Source: Polaromonas sp. SP1
GTDB taxonomy: Bacteria > Pseudomonadota > Gammaproteobacteria > Burkholderiales > Burkholderiaceae_C
Assembly: GCF_003711205.1 (NCBI RefSeq)
Contig: NZ_CP031013.1
Coordinates: 3,204,501-3,268,500 of the forward strand
Direction: 5' to 3'
DNA length: 64,000 nucleotides
Below are positions 27,813 to 35,775 of the stretch, one piece after another. A model generated the notes under the pieces. That model did no database searches. It saw nothing but the letters and a program-made list of their open reading frames with translations, and had not been told where the DNA came from. A program made the translations under genes and the position numbers. Position 1 is the first letter of the stretch. Each line of letters begins with the position of its first letter.

Positions 27813-27841
27813 ACGGTCCGCCTGCTTCTCTTCGACAGGAA

Positions 27842-29062
27842 TTAATTCTGACGCTGGGCCTTTACGCGCGAAGAGTCTTGCAGCAGCATCAGCGCCGCAA
27901 AAGCCACCAAACCCAATGCCGCTGAAAACCACAACGCGCCCGCGCCGAAGCGGTCAATCGCCAGGCCGAACAGCCACGGCGCCGTGGCTTGCGCAAAACG
28001 CGCCGGCACCATCAACACGCCTTGGCGCGCACCGTAGTCGCGCACACCGAACAAGACCAGCGGCAGCGTGCCTTTGGCAATCGTCAGCACACCGTTGCCG
28101 GCGCCGTGCAGCACGGTGAACAGTGCACCGGCCGGCACGCCGAAAAACAGAAACACCGCTGCGCCCAGCGTGTGCATCGCACCGGCCACGCGGGCTGAGA
28201 TCAGCGGGTGGATGTTGCGCAGCAGGCCGTATTCCAGCAATCGGCCAGCCACCTGCGCGGGGCCGACCAGGCCGGCAAAAATCAGTGCGGTGGCCAGCGG
28301 CACGCCATGGGCCTGCAGCAGACGCGGCAGGTGGGCGGCCATGGCGGTGCTGATGAACCAGGTCACCGCGAACACCAGGGCGAGCAGGATGGCGGTGCGG
28401 GTGGCGGAGTTTGCCGTTGATGCGGCTGCGGGGTTTGCTGTTTCAACGGGGGTGACTTCAAGCGGTGCTTCTGCGGCTCCGTGCGGCGTCGCGTGAGCCG
28501 GCGAGGCGGGCAGCCGCCAGTTGAGCGGCAAGCCCAGCAGCAGATGCAGCGCCGCCCAGGTGAGGCAGGTCGCGCGCCAACCCCATTCCAGCTCCAGCCA
28601 GGTTGTGAGCGGCCAGCCCACGGTGCTGGCAAAACCGGCAAACAGCGTGATGCCGGTGATGGCGCCGCGCGCGTCTTTGCCGTAGAGATGCACCAGCGCA
28701 GCAAAGGCTGCTTCATAAAGGCCTGCGGACATGGCCACGCCCAGGATCACCCATCCGGCAAGGAGGCCCACCGGCCCCTGCGCGAAGGCCAGCGTGGCCA
28801 GCCCGGCGGCAAAAATCAGGCTGTTGGCCGCCAGCACAGGCTTGCCGCCGTGCCGGTCTATGGCTTTGCCGGCCGCCGGCCCCAGCAGTGCGGACACCAC
28901 CAGCGCGGCAGAGAACGCGGCAAACACAGTGGGTGTGCTGACGCCGAGGTCGCGCGCCATCGGCACCGCCAGGATGGCCGGCAGGTAGTAGCTCGAAGCC
29001 CAGGCCAGCGTCTGGGCAATGCCCAGCTGGACGATGGTGGCGGTGCGGCTGGTCGAAGTCAC
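27842..29062 (-). CDS. MFS transporter in the arsenic cluster
   Basis: A 406-residue major facilitator with twelve helices in two halves. It shows the loop-2/3 region AAGKAIDRHGGKPVL and the N-terminal QTLAWASSYYLPAILAVPMARDLG. It is the last gene of the minus-strand unit arsR-arsI-aquaporin-MFS, 30 bases after the aquaporin. No ArsB or ACR3 pump is in the cluster, so this could be the exporter of arsenite or of organoarsenicals, as known for some MFS proteins in ars operons (ArsJ, ArsK). That role is inference; no specific residue proves it. The start codon is GTG with a weak ribosome site. Confidence 0.8.
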   Translation of the reverse strand: MTSTSRTATIVQLGIAQTLAWASSYYLPAILAVPMARDLGVSTPTVFAAFSAALVVSALLGPAAGKAIDRHGGKPVLAANSLIFAAGLATLAFAQGPVGLLAGWVILGVAMSAGLYEAAFAALVHLYGKDARGAITGITLFAGFASTVGWPLTTWLELEWGWRATCLTWAALHLLLGLPLNWRLPASPAHATPHGAAEAPLEVTPVETANPAAASTANSATRTAILLALVFAVTWFISTAMAAHLPRLLQAHGVPLATALIFAGLVGPAQVAGRLLEYGLLRNIHPLISARVAGAMHTLGAAVFLFFGVPAGALFTVLHGAGNGVLTIAKGTLPLVLFGVRDYGARQGVLMVPARFAQATAPWLFGLAIDRFGAGALWFSAALGLVAFAALMLLQDSSRVKAQRQN

Positions 29063-29092
29063 GAGCCCAAGGGTACCAAGGATGCGCCCGCC

Positions 29093-29815
29093 TCAGGCTG
29101 GGTCGGGCGCCTGCCGTACGCCGAGCGCGCGGTGCAACACCACACCCGCCAACGCCCCGGCCGCCTGCGCCAGCACAAAGCCCGGCGCACTGACGGGCGC
29201 GATGCCGGCAAAGCTGTCGGACAGCATGCGGCCCAGTACGGCCGCCGGGTTGGCAAACGAGGTGCTGGCGGTGAACCAGTAAGCCGCGCCGATGTAGCAG
29301 GCCACCAGCGCCGGCGCCTTGGCGGGCGGCGCGCGCAGCACGACCAGGATCAGCCCGCCAGTCGCCACGGCTTCGGCCAGCCACTGGCCGCTGCCGGTGC
29401 GGACCTTGCTGCTGAACTGCATCACGTTCATGTCAAACATCGCATGCGCCAGCCAGGCGCCGGCCACCGCACCCAAAAGCTGGGATGCTATAAAAGATAT
29501 AGCTAGAAGCGCATGCGCAGTATGGGCTGGAGGCCTTTTTGACCACATAACCAGGGTGACCAGCGGATTGAAGTGCGCACCGCTGACCGGGCCCAGCACC
29601 TCGATCAGCACATACAGCGCAAACACCGTGGCCAGCGTGTTGGCCAGCAGCGCCACGCCCATGTTGCCGCCCGACAGGCGCTCGGCCATGATGCCCGAGC
29701 CGATGACGGCGCAGAGCAGGGCGGCGGTGCCCACAAACTCCGCGAGCGCCTGGCGCGCGAGCGAAGGCGCGTCAGGGAGCTGCGGCGTTGGAGCCGCGGC
29801 AGGACTTAACAGCAC
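29093..29815 (-). CDS. Aquaporin-family channel of the ars cluster (AqpS-like)
   Basis: A 240-residue MIP channel with six helices. The two pore half-helices are visible: HFNPLVT, where the usual NPA is NPL, and FANPAAVLGR. The start FVGTAALLCAVIGSGIMAERLSG is typical of AqpS-like arsenite channels, which in Sinorhizobium work with ArsC by letting arsenite out down its gradient. Residues about 91-111 (SKRPPAHTAHALLAISFI) are encoded by an R1 repeat (29484-29543), which replaces the loop and start of the next helix without breaking the frame. It overlaps the arsI-like gene by 10 bases. Start codon GTG, weak ribosome site. Confidence 0.85.
   Translation of the reverse strand: MLLSPAAAPTPQLPDAPSLARQALAEFVGTAALLCAVIGSGIMAERLSGGNMGVALLANTLATVFALYVLIEVLGPVSGAHFNPLVTLVMWSKRPPAHTAHALLAISFIASQLLGAVAGAWLAHAMFDMNVMQFSSKVRTGSGQWLAEAVATGGLILVVLRAPPAKAPALVACYIGAAYWFTASTSFANPAAVLGRMLSDSFAGIAPVSAPGFVLAQAAGALAGVVLHRALGVRQAPDPA
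29484..29543 (+). repeat. R1 dispersed repeat, copy 4, inside the aquaporin gene
   Basis: GCTATAAAAGATATAGC stem, AGAAGCGCATGCGCAG, TATGGGCTGGAGGCC and T-run, in the antisense direction relative to the gene. The minus strand translates it in frame without stops. Confidence 0.8.
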
Positions 29816-30258
29816 GCCGCTTTTGCGCCGGAGGGTGCGTCAGCCGGCACGGCGCAGCAAGCCTTGCCGGTGGCGGGCTTGGCTTCGCTGAACACCGGAA
29901 TGTTGTCCAGCGTATGGAACTGCTCCCAGGCAATACCCTGCGGGTCGGTCAGCCAGTATTTGTCGCTGCGGGCATAGCAGCAGGTGGTGGGGCCTTCATC
30001 CAGCAAGGTCATGTCGGCGCGGGTGGCGCTGGCCTTGAGGGCATCCAGCTCTTCGGCCCGCTCGACCTGGATGCCCAGGTGGTCCACGCCGGGTGCGTCG
30101 CCGCGTGTGGAGATGGCGAAGTTGACCGGTGGGTCGTTCAGCATCCATTTGGCGTAGTCGGCCTCGGTGCGTGCGGGTTGCTGCTCGAACATGGCCGAGT
30201 AGAAGGCGATGTTTTTTTGGAGGTCTTTGACGTGCACATGGACGTGGAAGCGTTTCAT
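29806..30258 (-). CDS. arsI: ArsI/CadI-type glyoxalase-fold metalloprotein
   Basis: A 150-residue vicinal-oxygen-chelate fold protein. It starts KRFHVHVHVKDLQKNIAFYSAMF, has the His ligand in GVDHLGIQVE, a CC pair in GPTTCCYARSDKYW, and the closing Glu region WLTDPQGIAWEQFH. These match ArsI C-As lyases and CadI heavy-metal proteins; ArsI removes methyl or aryl groups from trivalent organoarsenicals using the vicinal cysteines. The tail carries extra CC pairs (ACC near the end). GGAGAACCTC precedes the ATG. It is second in arsR-arsI-aquaporin-MFS. The exact substrate is inference. Confidence 0.85.
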   Translation of the reverse strand: MKRFHVHVHVKDLQKNIAFYSAMFEQQPARTEADYAKWMLNDPPVNFAISTRGDAPGVDHLGIQVERAEELDALKASATRADMTLLDEGPTTCCYARSDKYWLTDPQGIAWEQFHTLDNIPVFSEAKPATGKACCAVPADAPSGAKAACC

Positions 30259-30297
30259 GAGGTTCTCCTTGACGTAGGTGTGTGGGTGGAATATTGG

Positions 30298-30660
30298 TTA
30301 GCAGGCGGCGCAACCGGCTTGCGCATCGACTTCGCAGCTGCCGCCTTCGCAGCAGTGCTCGGTCAGGTAGCCGAGCAGGGCGTTCATCTGGCCGAAGCTG
30401 GCGCGGTAGATCAGGTTGCGCCCGCGTGCCTCGCTGCTCGCCAGGCCTGAGTTCGCGAGTTCTTTCAGATGGAAAGACAGGGCGCTGGGGGCAACACCGA
30501 GCTGTTCGGCCATGACGCCTGGCGTCAAACCTTCAGGGCCGGCGACGACGAGGGCGCGGAAAGCACGCAGGCGCTGGGCTTGCGCCAAGGCGGCCAGTGC
30601 CTTTACGGCGGTGCTCTCGTCGAGTGTGGTGAATTGCGGCAAAGGGGTTAAAGATTCCAT
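30298..30660 (-). CDS. arsR: ArsR-family metalloregulator
   Basis: A 120-residue winged-helix repressor released by As(III). The DNA-binding helix-turn-helix is GVMAEQLGVAPSALSFHLKEL (about residues 48-68). Cysteines cluster at the C-terminus (EHCCEGGSCE and GCAAC), the arrangement of the Acidithiobacillus-type ArsR with a C-terminal arsenite site instead of the CVC site in helix 3. Its start abuts an AT-rich inverted repeat that would be its operator and that separates it from divergent arsC. It leads the minus-strand unit with arsI, aquaporin and MFS genes. Confidence 0.93.
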   Translation of the reverse strand: MESLTPLPQFTTLDESTAVKALAALAQAQRLRAFRALVVAGPEGLTPGVMAEQLGVAPSALSFHLKELANSGLASSEARGRNLIYRASFGQMNALLGYLTEHCCEGGSCEVDAQAGCAAC

Positions 30661-30681
30661 AATTCAAATATAATTGAATTA
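30660..30681. promoter_or_regulatory. ArsR operator / divergent ars promoter
   Basis: AATTCAA-ATATAA-TTGAATT is a perfect inverted repeat directly before the arsR start codon and 50 bases before arsC. Further TTGAAT/ATTGAATCGAT sequence follows. AT-rich palindromes of this kind are normal ArsR binding sites. Confidence 0.65.
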
Positions 30682-30730
30682 TTGAATCGATGCAAGCCAC
30701 CCACAATCCATTCATCTTCAAGGAGCTCCC

Positions 30731-31171
30731 ATGCCGTCCCACCCGCCAGTCACCATCTATCACAACCCGAAATGCGGCACCTCACGCAACACGCTGGCGC
30801 TGATCCGCAATGCCGGCATCGAGCCGGAAGTCATCGAATACCTGAAAACACCGCCGACGCGGGAAAAGCTGCAGGCGTTGGTGGCCCAGATGGCAGTGCC
30901 GGTGCGTGAGGTGATCCGGCAAAAAGAAGCGGCGTATACGGAGCTGGGCCTGGACGACCCGGCGTTGGGTGACGACGCGTTGATTGACGCGATGCTGGTC
31001 CACCCCATCCTGATCAACCGGCCCATCGTGGTGACGCCGCTGGGCACGCGCCTGTGCCGCCCTTCGGAAGCCGTGCTGGACATCCTGCCCTTGCCGCAGC
31101 GCGGTGCGTTTGCCAAGGAAGACGGCGAGCAGGTGATTAACGAGCGGGGTGAACGTGTTGCAGGCCGTTGA
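30731..31171 (+). CDS. arsC: Arsenate reductase, glutaredoxin-dependent
   Basis: Reduces arsenate to arsenite using glutathione and glutaredoxin. The 146-residue protein has the catalytic Cys15 in [11 protein letters not shown], the arginines of the oxyanion site in [10 protein letters not shown] and TRLCRPSE, and the family's usual length. AAGGAG lies 8 bases upstream of the ATG. It is the first gene of the plus arm and overlaps arsH by 23 bases. Confidence 0.95.
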   Translation: MPSHPPVTIYHNPKCGTSRNTLALIRNAGIEPEVIEYLKTPPTREKLQALVAQMAVPVREVIRQKEAAYTELGLDDPALGDDALIDAMLVHPILINRPIVVTPLGTRLCRPSEAVLDILPLPQRGAFAKEDGEQVINERGERVAGR

Positions 31172-31886
31172 TACCTTGATGGCCGACCTGCCGAACATTG
31201 ACCCTACGCTCTTTGCATTGCCCTCGCTAGGGCTGCGAGACTCCGCACCCGGCACGCATGCGCCGCGCATCCTGCTGCTCTACGGCTCGGTGCGTGAACG
31301 CTCCTACAGCCGCTTGGCCAGTGAAGAAGCGGCACGCCTGCTTCAGGCCATGGGCGCGGAGACGCGCACCTTCAACCCGAGCGGCCTGCCTCTGCCCGAC
31401 GACGCGCCGGACACGCACCCCAAGGTGCAGGAGTTGCGGCAACTGGCGCAGTGGGCCGAGGGCATGGTCTGGTGCTCGCCCGAGCGGCACGGCGCCATGA
31501 CCGGCATCATGAAGTCGCAGATCGACTGGATTCCGCTGGCCGATGGCGCGGTGCGGCCCACGCAGGGCAAAACGCTGGCGGTGATGCAGGTCTCGGGCGG
31601 TTCGCAGTCCTTCAACGCCGTCAACCAGATGCGCGTGCTGGGCCGCTGGATGCGCATGCTGACGATTCCCAACCAGTCGTCGGTGGCCAAGGCTTTTCTG
31701 GAGTTCGACGAAGCCGGGCGCATGAAGCCCTCGGCGTATTACGACCGCATCGTTGACGTGATGGAGGAACTGGTGAAGTTCACGCTGCTCACCAGGGATG
31801 TGTCGCCTTACCTGGTGGATCGCTACAGCGAACGCAAGGAAAGCGCCGAAGCCTTGTCCAGGCGCGTGAACCAGCGCGCCATTTAA
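31149..31886 (+). CDS. arsH: Organoarsenical oxidase ArsH (NADPH:FMN oxidoreductase)
   Basis: A 245-residue flavodoxin-like flavoprotein that oxidises trivalent organoarsenicals to the less toxic pentavalent form. The FMN phosphate loop is [13 protein letters not shown] (about residues 43-55), and the family segments [23 protein letters not shown] and [24 protein letters not shown] are clear. The first possible start is GTG 31149, inside arsC; ATG 31179 would give a ten-residue shorter protein. Either way translation is likely coupled to arsC. With arsI it suggests handling of methylated arsenic as well as inorganic arsenate. Confidence 0.94.
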   Translation: MNVLQAVDTLMADLPNIDPTLFALPSLGLRDSAPGTHAPRILLLYGSVRERSYSRLASEEAARLLQAMGAETRTFNPSGLPLPDDAPDTHPKVQELRQLAQWAEGMVWCSPERHGAMTGIMKSQIDWIPLADGAVRPTQGKTLAVMQVSGGSQSFNAVNQMRVLGRWMRMLTIPNQSSVAKAFLEFDEAGRMKPSAYYDRIVDVMEELVKFTLLTRDVSPYLVDRYSERKESAEALSRRVNQRAI

Positions 31887-31893
31887 AGAAAGC

Positions 31894-31918
31894 TGCGGCC
31901 CCTGTCGGGCCGTTATTT
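31894..31918 (+). terminator. Probable terminator after arsH
   Basis: CGGCCC-CTGTC-GGGCCG stem followed by TTATTT, 8 bases after the arsH stop and overlapping the end of the convergent gene. The T-run is imperfect. Confidence 0.5.
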
Positions 31919-32224
31919 CGCCGAGGCCGCGTTGCGCCTGCGGGTGGCCGCGGCTTTTTTCGCCGACGCTGAGCGCTCCGCTGCGGGCCGGGCGGCCGCT
32001 GCGGAGCCGCCCAGTCGCCCGCCCTTGCGTGAAGCCGAATGGTTCTCCGGCTTGCCACGCCCTGAGCCGGACTTTTCGCCGCCGCCGCTTTCCTTGTTCA
32101 CCGTGGCCCAGGCGCGGCGTTCGGCTTCTTCCTTGCCGACGCCGCGGTCTTCATAGCCTTCTTCAATGTGTTCGGCCTTGCGCTTTTGCTTGTCGGTGTA
32201 GGCCGACTTGTCGCCTTTTGGCAT
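31913..32224 (-). CDS. Small basic KGDKSAYTDKQKRKAEHIEEGYE-type protein
   Basis: A 103-residue, highly charged protein. The first half (MPKGDKSAYTDKQKRKAEH, then GVGKEEAERRAWATVNKESGGG) is a conserved module often labelled plasmid stabilisation protein in databases, though I know of no proof for that role. The second half is a low-complexity Ser/Ala/Arg/Lys tail that could bind nucleic acid. GGAGACGC lies before the ATG. It stands alone, convergent with arsH. Confidence 0.7.
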   Translation of the reverse strand: MPKGDKSAYTDKQKRKAEHIEEGYEDRGVGKEEAERRAWATVNKESGGGEKSGSGRGKPENHSASRKGGRLGGSAAAARPAAERSASAKKAAATRRRNAASAK

Positions 32225-32337
32225 GGTGCGTCTCCTTTGGGTGCATGAGTCCTTGATGCTGGGACCTCCAAATTAATGCGCGGGAAGCGGGGCCTTTGAA
32301 CGCGGCATTCCAAAAGCGAAGTCGGCCGTTTCCTACG

Positions 32338-32400
32338 TGAAAAAGGCCGCCAGCCAAGACGGGGTATTGGCTTTTAGCTATTGATTTAATAGCAAGCTGG
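32338..32400 (-). repeat. R1 dispersed repeat, copy 5
   Basis: On the minus strand: GCTATTAAATCAATAGC stem, AAAAGCCAATACCCCG, TCTTGGCTGGCGGCC and T-run. It lies in the 292-base gap before the Pho box. Confidence 0.75.
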
Positions 32401-32454
32401 ATACCCGTGCGCAGGGTTTCCGGCAAAACGCGGTTTCAGCAGATTTCTTTGGCG

Positions 32455-32494
32455 CTGTCACACAACTGCCATTGAACTGACACGAACGCGTCAC
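32455..32494 (+). promoter_or_regulatory. Four-unit Pho box (PhoB binding sites)
   Basis: Four 7-mers at exact 11-base spacing: CTGTCAC, CTGCCAT, CTGACAC, GCGTCAC, separated by ACAA, TGAA and GAAC. The E. coli unit is CTGTCAT with 4-base spacers. A CAGAAT hexamer at 32505 could be the -10 element. It precedes the small frame at 32517 and the lipid genes from 32865. Confidence 0.7.
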
Positions 32495-32516
32495 CCCCCA
32501 CTTCCAGAATCACGTC

Positions 32517-32777
32517 ATGACCAGCATGACAGAGCACCCGATGGGAACCGAATCGACACAAGCCAGCCGCAGCTTGAGCGCCGGCATTCAAGACCTCAAC
32601 AAGCAGTGCCTGCGCATTTTGCGTTGCACGGCCCAGGCTTTTGCCAACAGCCCGGGTGGTTTGCGTTTCAAGGCAGGGACCCGGCCCTGGCTGGAAGGTT
32701 TGTCAAATGCGCGGCCCATGCTGGCCGCGGGTTTGGGGCGACGTGACAAGGCGGGTTTTCTGACCGCCGGTGATTGA
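32517..32777 (+). CDS. Hypothetical 86-residue protein or Pho-controlled small transcript
   Basis: An 86-residue frame immediately after a Pho box and ended by a strong terminator. The product begins MTSMTEHPMGTES and contains NKQCLRILRCTAQAF and NARPMLAAGLGRRDKAGF; no family or membrane segment is recognised. There is no convincing Shine-Dalgarno before ATG 32517 or the in-frame ATGs at 32526 and 32541, so the transcript might equally be a small RNA. Its position makes it likely to respond to phosphate starvation. The coding call is uncertain. Confidence 0.4.
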   Translation: MTSMTEHPMGTESTQASRSLSAGIQDLNKQCLRILRCTAQAFANSPGGLRFKAGTRPWLEGLSNARPMLAAGLGRRDKAGFLTAGD

Positions 32778-32783
32778 GAGTCG

Positions 32784-32807
32784 AAGCCCCATTTCTGGGG
32801 CTTTTTT
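32784..32807 (+). terminator. Rho-independent terminator upstream of the olsB-like gene
   Basis: AAGCCCC-ATTTCT-GGGGCTT followed by TTTT. It ends the short Pho-box transcript; the genes from 32865 would need read-through or a promoter in the 57 bases after it. Confidence 0.85.
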
Positions 32808-32864
32808 ACAGCGCGATTTGAAGTTGTCGAGATTGTTGAGACACAAGGAAACAAGGAGTTAGCC

Positions 32865-33731
32865 ATGAAAGAACTGCCCAATCCCACCTTTGCATTGTCG
32901 CCAGTCGCAATGCCACGGGGGTCACTTCATCAAAGCGGTCATGCTGTCATTCCCGCCGTTGTTCAAAGGCCTGCCGTGGGGAAAATCTCGGTCAGCTGGG
33001 CCCGGCACCAGGACGAGGTCCGGCAGGCGCAGCGCCTGAGGTACCAGGTCTTCGCGCTCGAAATGGGCGCGAACCTGTCGAAGACGCTGCCCGGCCACGA
33101 CGTAGATCTGTTTGACGACTATTGCGAACACCTGCTGGTGCGCGATGAGGCGACGCAGGACGTCATCGGCACCTACCGCGTGCTGACGCCGACGCAAGCC
33201 CGGCGCGTCGGCAGCACTTACAGCGACACCGAGTTCGACCTGACCCGCCTGCGCGCGTTGCGCGAGCGCATGGTCGAGCTGGGCCGCAGCTGCGTGCATG
33301 CCGACCATCGCCACGGCGGCGTCATCCTGGCACTGTGGGGCGCGCTGGCCGAGTTCATGTCGCGCAACCAGCTCGACACCATGATCGGCTGCGCCAGCAT
33401 CCCGATGCAGCACAACGGTGTATCGAGCGGGCATGCGGCCGCCAGCATCTGGCGCCAGGTGCGTGAAACGCATCTCGCACCTATCGAATACCGCGTTACG
33501 CCGCGCCTGGCGCTGCCGGTGGAGCAGCTGGACGACACGCTGGATGTGGAGCCGCCCGCACTGATCAAGGGTTATTTGCGCCTGGGCGCCAAGGTGCTGG
33601 GCGCACCGGCCTGGGACCCCGATTTCAACTCGGCCGACCTGCCCATGATGATGCGCATCGCCGACCTGCCACCGCGCTACCTGAAACATTTCTCCGGCAA
33701 ACCGCTAGCCGGCAACTCGTCGGAGGCCTGA
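32865..33731 (+). CDS. olsB: GNAT-fold acyltransferase, L-ornithine N-acyltransferase (OlsB) type
   Basis: A 288-residue protein that would attach a 3-hydroxyacyl chain to ornithine, the first step of ornithine-lipid synthesis. The hallmarks are LRYQVFALEMGA (about residues 58-69), HDVDLFDDYCEHLLVRD, IGTYRVLTP, VELGRSCVHADHR and a C-terminal ALIKGYLRLGAKVLG with DPDFNSADLPMMM, the OlsB arrangement. AAGGAG lies 7 bases before the ATG. It is followed with 1-base and 4-base overlaps by a metallophosphoesterase and a glycosyltransferase gene, and the unit is downstream of a Pho box. Related GNAT proteins in other settings exist, but the full-length pattern favours OlsB. Confidence 0.8.
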   Translation: MKELPNPTFALSPVAMPRGSLHQSGHAVIPAVVQRPAVGKISVSWARHQDEVRQAQRLRYQVFALEMGANLSKTLPGHDVDLFDDYCEHLLVRDEATQDVIGTYRVLTPTQARRVGSTYSDTEFDLTRLRALRERMVELGRSCVHADHRHGGVILALWGALAEFMSRNQLDTMIGCASIPMQHNGVSSGHAAASIWRQVRETHLAPIEYRVTPRLALPVEQLDDTLDVEPPALIKGYLRLGAKVLGAPAWDPDFNSADLPMMMRIADLPPRYLKHFSGKPLAGNSSEA

Positions 33732-34603
33732 TGCGAAGCATGTTTGACGCGATGGGCGCGCTCGGTTCGTCTGGGAGTGGCTTTGGCGGGGGCAGCGACG
33801 ACCATGACGACGACGACTCGCTGCGCAAACGCTACCGCACCATCTTTATCTCCGACATCCACCTGGGCACGCCCGGCTGCCAGGCGGCCGCGCTGCTGGA
33901 CTTTTTGAAAGCCCACCCCAGCGACAACCTCTACCTGGTGGGCGACATCGTGGACGGCTGGCAGCTGCGCCGCCGCTGGTACTGGCCGCAGTCGCACAAC
34001 GACGTGGTGCAAAAACTGCTGCGCCGCGCCCGCAAAGGCTGCCGCATCATTTATGTGCCCGGCAACCACGATGAGTTTGCGCGTGAATTTATCGGCAACC
34101 AGTTCGGCGGCATCGAGGTGATCGATGAAGCCGTGCACACCACCGCCGACGGCCGCCAGTTGTGGGTCATCCACGGCGACTACTTCGACGCCGTGGTGCA
34201 GTGCGCCAAGTGGCTCGCCTATGTGGGCGACAACCTGTATGAATTCACGCTCAAACTCAACCGCCACCTGAACAGCCTGCGTGCCCGCATGGGACTGCCT
34301 TACTGGTCGCTGTCGGCCTACCTGAAGCAAAAGGTCAAGAGCGCGCTCAACTACGTCACCGATTTTGAAGTGGCGGTGGCCAACGAGGCACGCCGGCGCG
34401 GCCACCAGGGCGTGGTCTGCGGGCACATCCACCGCGCTGAAATGCGCACCATCAACGGCGTGCTGTACTGCAACGACGGCGACTGGGTGGAAAGCCGCAC
34501 CGCGCTGGTGGAAAACTTCGACGGCACGCTGGAGCTGGTGCACTGGGCGCCCGCACATGAAACGCAGGGCCGCGGCCATGCGGCATCGACGGTGGTGGCA
34601 TGA
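33731..34603 (+). CDS. Calcineurin-like metallophosphoesterase, LpxH-like, candidate phospholipase C PlcP
   Basis: A 290-residue two-metal phosphoesterase. Motifs in order: SDIHLG, GDIVDGW, GNHDEFA, HGDYFD and GHIHRAE, giving all usual metal ligands. Databases would label it UDP-2,3-diacylglucosamine hydrolase, but the length exceeds LpxH (about 240), and it sits between an olsB-like gene and a GT4 gene with 1-base (TGATG) and 4-base overlaps. That pairing is the one seen for PlcP, which strips phospholipid head groups to diacylglycerol under phosphate starvation. The PlcP assignment is inference; the fold is certain. Confidence 0.82.
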   Translation: MRSMFDAMGALGSSGSGFGGGSDDHDDDDSLRKRYRTIFISDIHLGTPGCQAAALLDFLKAHPSDNLYLVGDIVDGWQLRRRWYWPQSHNDVVQKLLRRARKGCRIIYVPGNHDEFAREFIGNQFGGIEVIDEAVHTTADGRQLWVIHGDYFDAVVQCAKWLAYVGDNLYEFTLKLNRHLNSLRARMGLPYWSLSAYLKQKVKSALNYVTDFEVAVANEARRRGHQGVVCGHIHRAEMRTINGVLYCNDGDWVESRTALVENFDGTLELVHWAPAHETQGRGHAASTVVA

Positions 34604-35685
34604 AGGTCGCGCTGGTCACCGACGCATGGCAACCGCAGGTCAATGGCGTTGTCACCACCCTGGTTGAGCTGGTGCGCGAACTTGAAGCCCTGGGGCACCA
34701 GGTGGAAGTCATTCACCCGGGCCTGTTCAAGACGCGGCCTTGTCCGGGTTATGCGGGCATTGACCTGGCCGTGCGGCCCAAACGCGGCCTGACGGAAAAG
34801 CTGGACGCGTTTGGCCCCGAAGCCATCCATGTCGCGACTGAGGGCCCGCTGGGCTGGGCGGCACGCGGCTACTGCCTCAAGCGCGGCCTGCGTTTCACAA
34901 CCGCGTTTCACACCAAATTCCCCGAGATCCTTCACGCTGCGCTCAAAATCCCGCTTTCATGGGGTTATGCGCTGTTCCGCCATTTCCACAGGCCGTCGTC
35001 CGGCGTCATGGTGCCGACCCACGGCGTGCTGCGCATGCTGGAGCAGCGGGGCTTCCAGAACCTGCGCAGCTGGACGCACGGGGTGGACACAGCGCTTTTC
35101 GGCTTTGAGCCGCAGCCGCGCCTGTACCCGCCCATGGGCACGCTGGTGCGCCCGGTATCGCTGTTTGTGGGCCGGGTGTCTTATGAGAAAAACATCGACG
35201 CCTTCCTGAAGCTGGACATTCCCGGCACCAAGGTGGTCTGCGGGGTGGGGCCGCTGGAGGTCTCGCTCAAGGAGCGTTATCCGCAGGTTCGCTGGATGGG
35301 TGTGCTGGCGCGGGACGAACTTGCCAAGGTGTATGCGGCTGCCGATGTCTTTGTGTTTCCCAGCCGGTCGGAAACCTTTGGCCTGGTGATGCTGGAATCC
35401 ATGGCTGCCGGCACGCCGGTCGCGGCCTACCCGGTCGATGGGCCACTTGAAGTGCTGGGGAAACCCGACGGAAGCTGTCACGGCGGTGTCATGAATGAAG
35501 ACTTGCAACAGGCTTGTTACAGCGCATTGGCGGTGCCGCGCCATGAAGCCCGTTTGCGCGCATTGGACTTCAGCTGGGGTCAAGCCGCGCAATTGTTCGA
35601 GTCTTACCTCGTGCCGGCAGCACCAAACACTGCAAAAGCAACCCCCGTAAGCCCAAGGGCAACCCTTGTCAGTCCACTCAGGTAG
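34600..35685 (+). CDS. GT4-family glycosyltransferase, candidate glycolipid synthase (Agt-like)
   Basis: A 361-residue GT-B fold glycosyltransferase. The N-terminal domain starts MKVALVTDAWQPQVNGVVTTL; the C-terminal domain has FVGRVSYEKNIDAFL, GVGPLEV and the EX7E motif SETFGLVMLESMAAGTPV. It resembles plant SqdX/MgtA-type enzymes that use a sugar nucleotide to glycosylate diacylglycerol or similar lipids. Its start overlaps the metallophosphoesterase stop (ATGA). With PlcP-like and OlsB-like neighbours it would make phosphate-free glycolipids from the released diacylglycerol. The substrate is inference. Confidence 0.83.
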   Translation: MKVALVTDAWQPQVNGVVTTLVELVRELEALGHQVEVIHPGLFKTRPCPGYAGIDLAVRPKRGLTEKLDAFGPEAIHVATEGPLGWAARGYCLKRGLRFTTAFHTKFPEILHAALKIPLSWGYALFRHFHRPSSGVMVPTHGVLRMLEQRGFQNLRSWTHGVDTALFGFEPQPRLYPPMGTLVRPVSLFVGRVSYEKNIDAFLKLDIPGTKVVCGVGPLEVSLKERYPQVRWMGVLARDELAKVYAAADVFVFPSRSETFGLVMLESMAAGTPVAAYPVDGPLEVLGKPDGSCHGGVMNEDLQQACYSALAVPRHEARLRALDFSWGQAAQLFESYLVPAAPNTAKATPVSPRATLVSPLR

Positions 35686-35706
35686 GTGCAACATCAGTCA
35701 AAAGTA

Positions 35707-35724
35707 CTGTCACGCCTTTGTCAT
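35707..35724 (+). promoter_or_regulatory. Pho box upstream of ppk
   Basis: CTGTCAC-GCCT-TTGTCAT, two units with correct 11-base spacing, and a third near-match CCGTCAA 12 bases on. It lies 52-69 bases before the ppk ATG, so ppk should have its own PhoB promoter. Confidence 0.75.
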
Positions 35725-35775
35725 AAAAACCGTCAACACTGTGACTTACTTTTACTGACAGATACCTCCTTGTTG

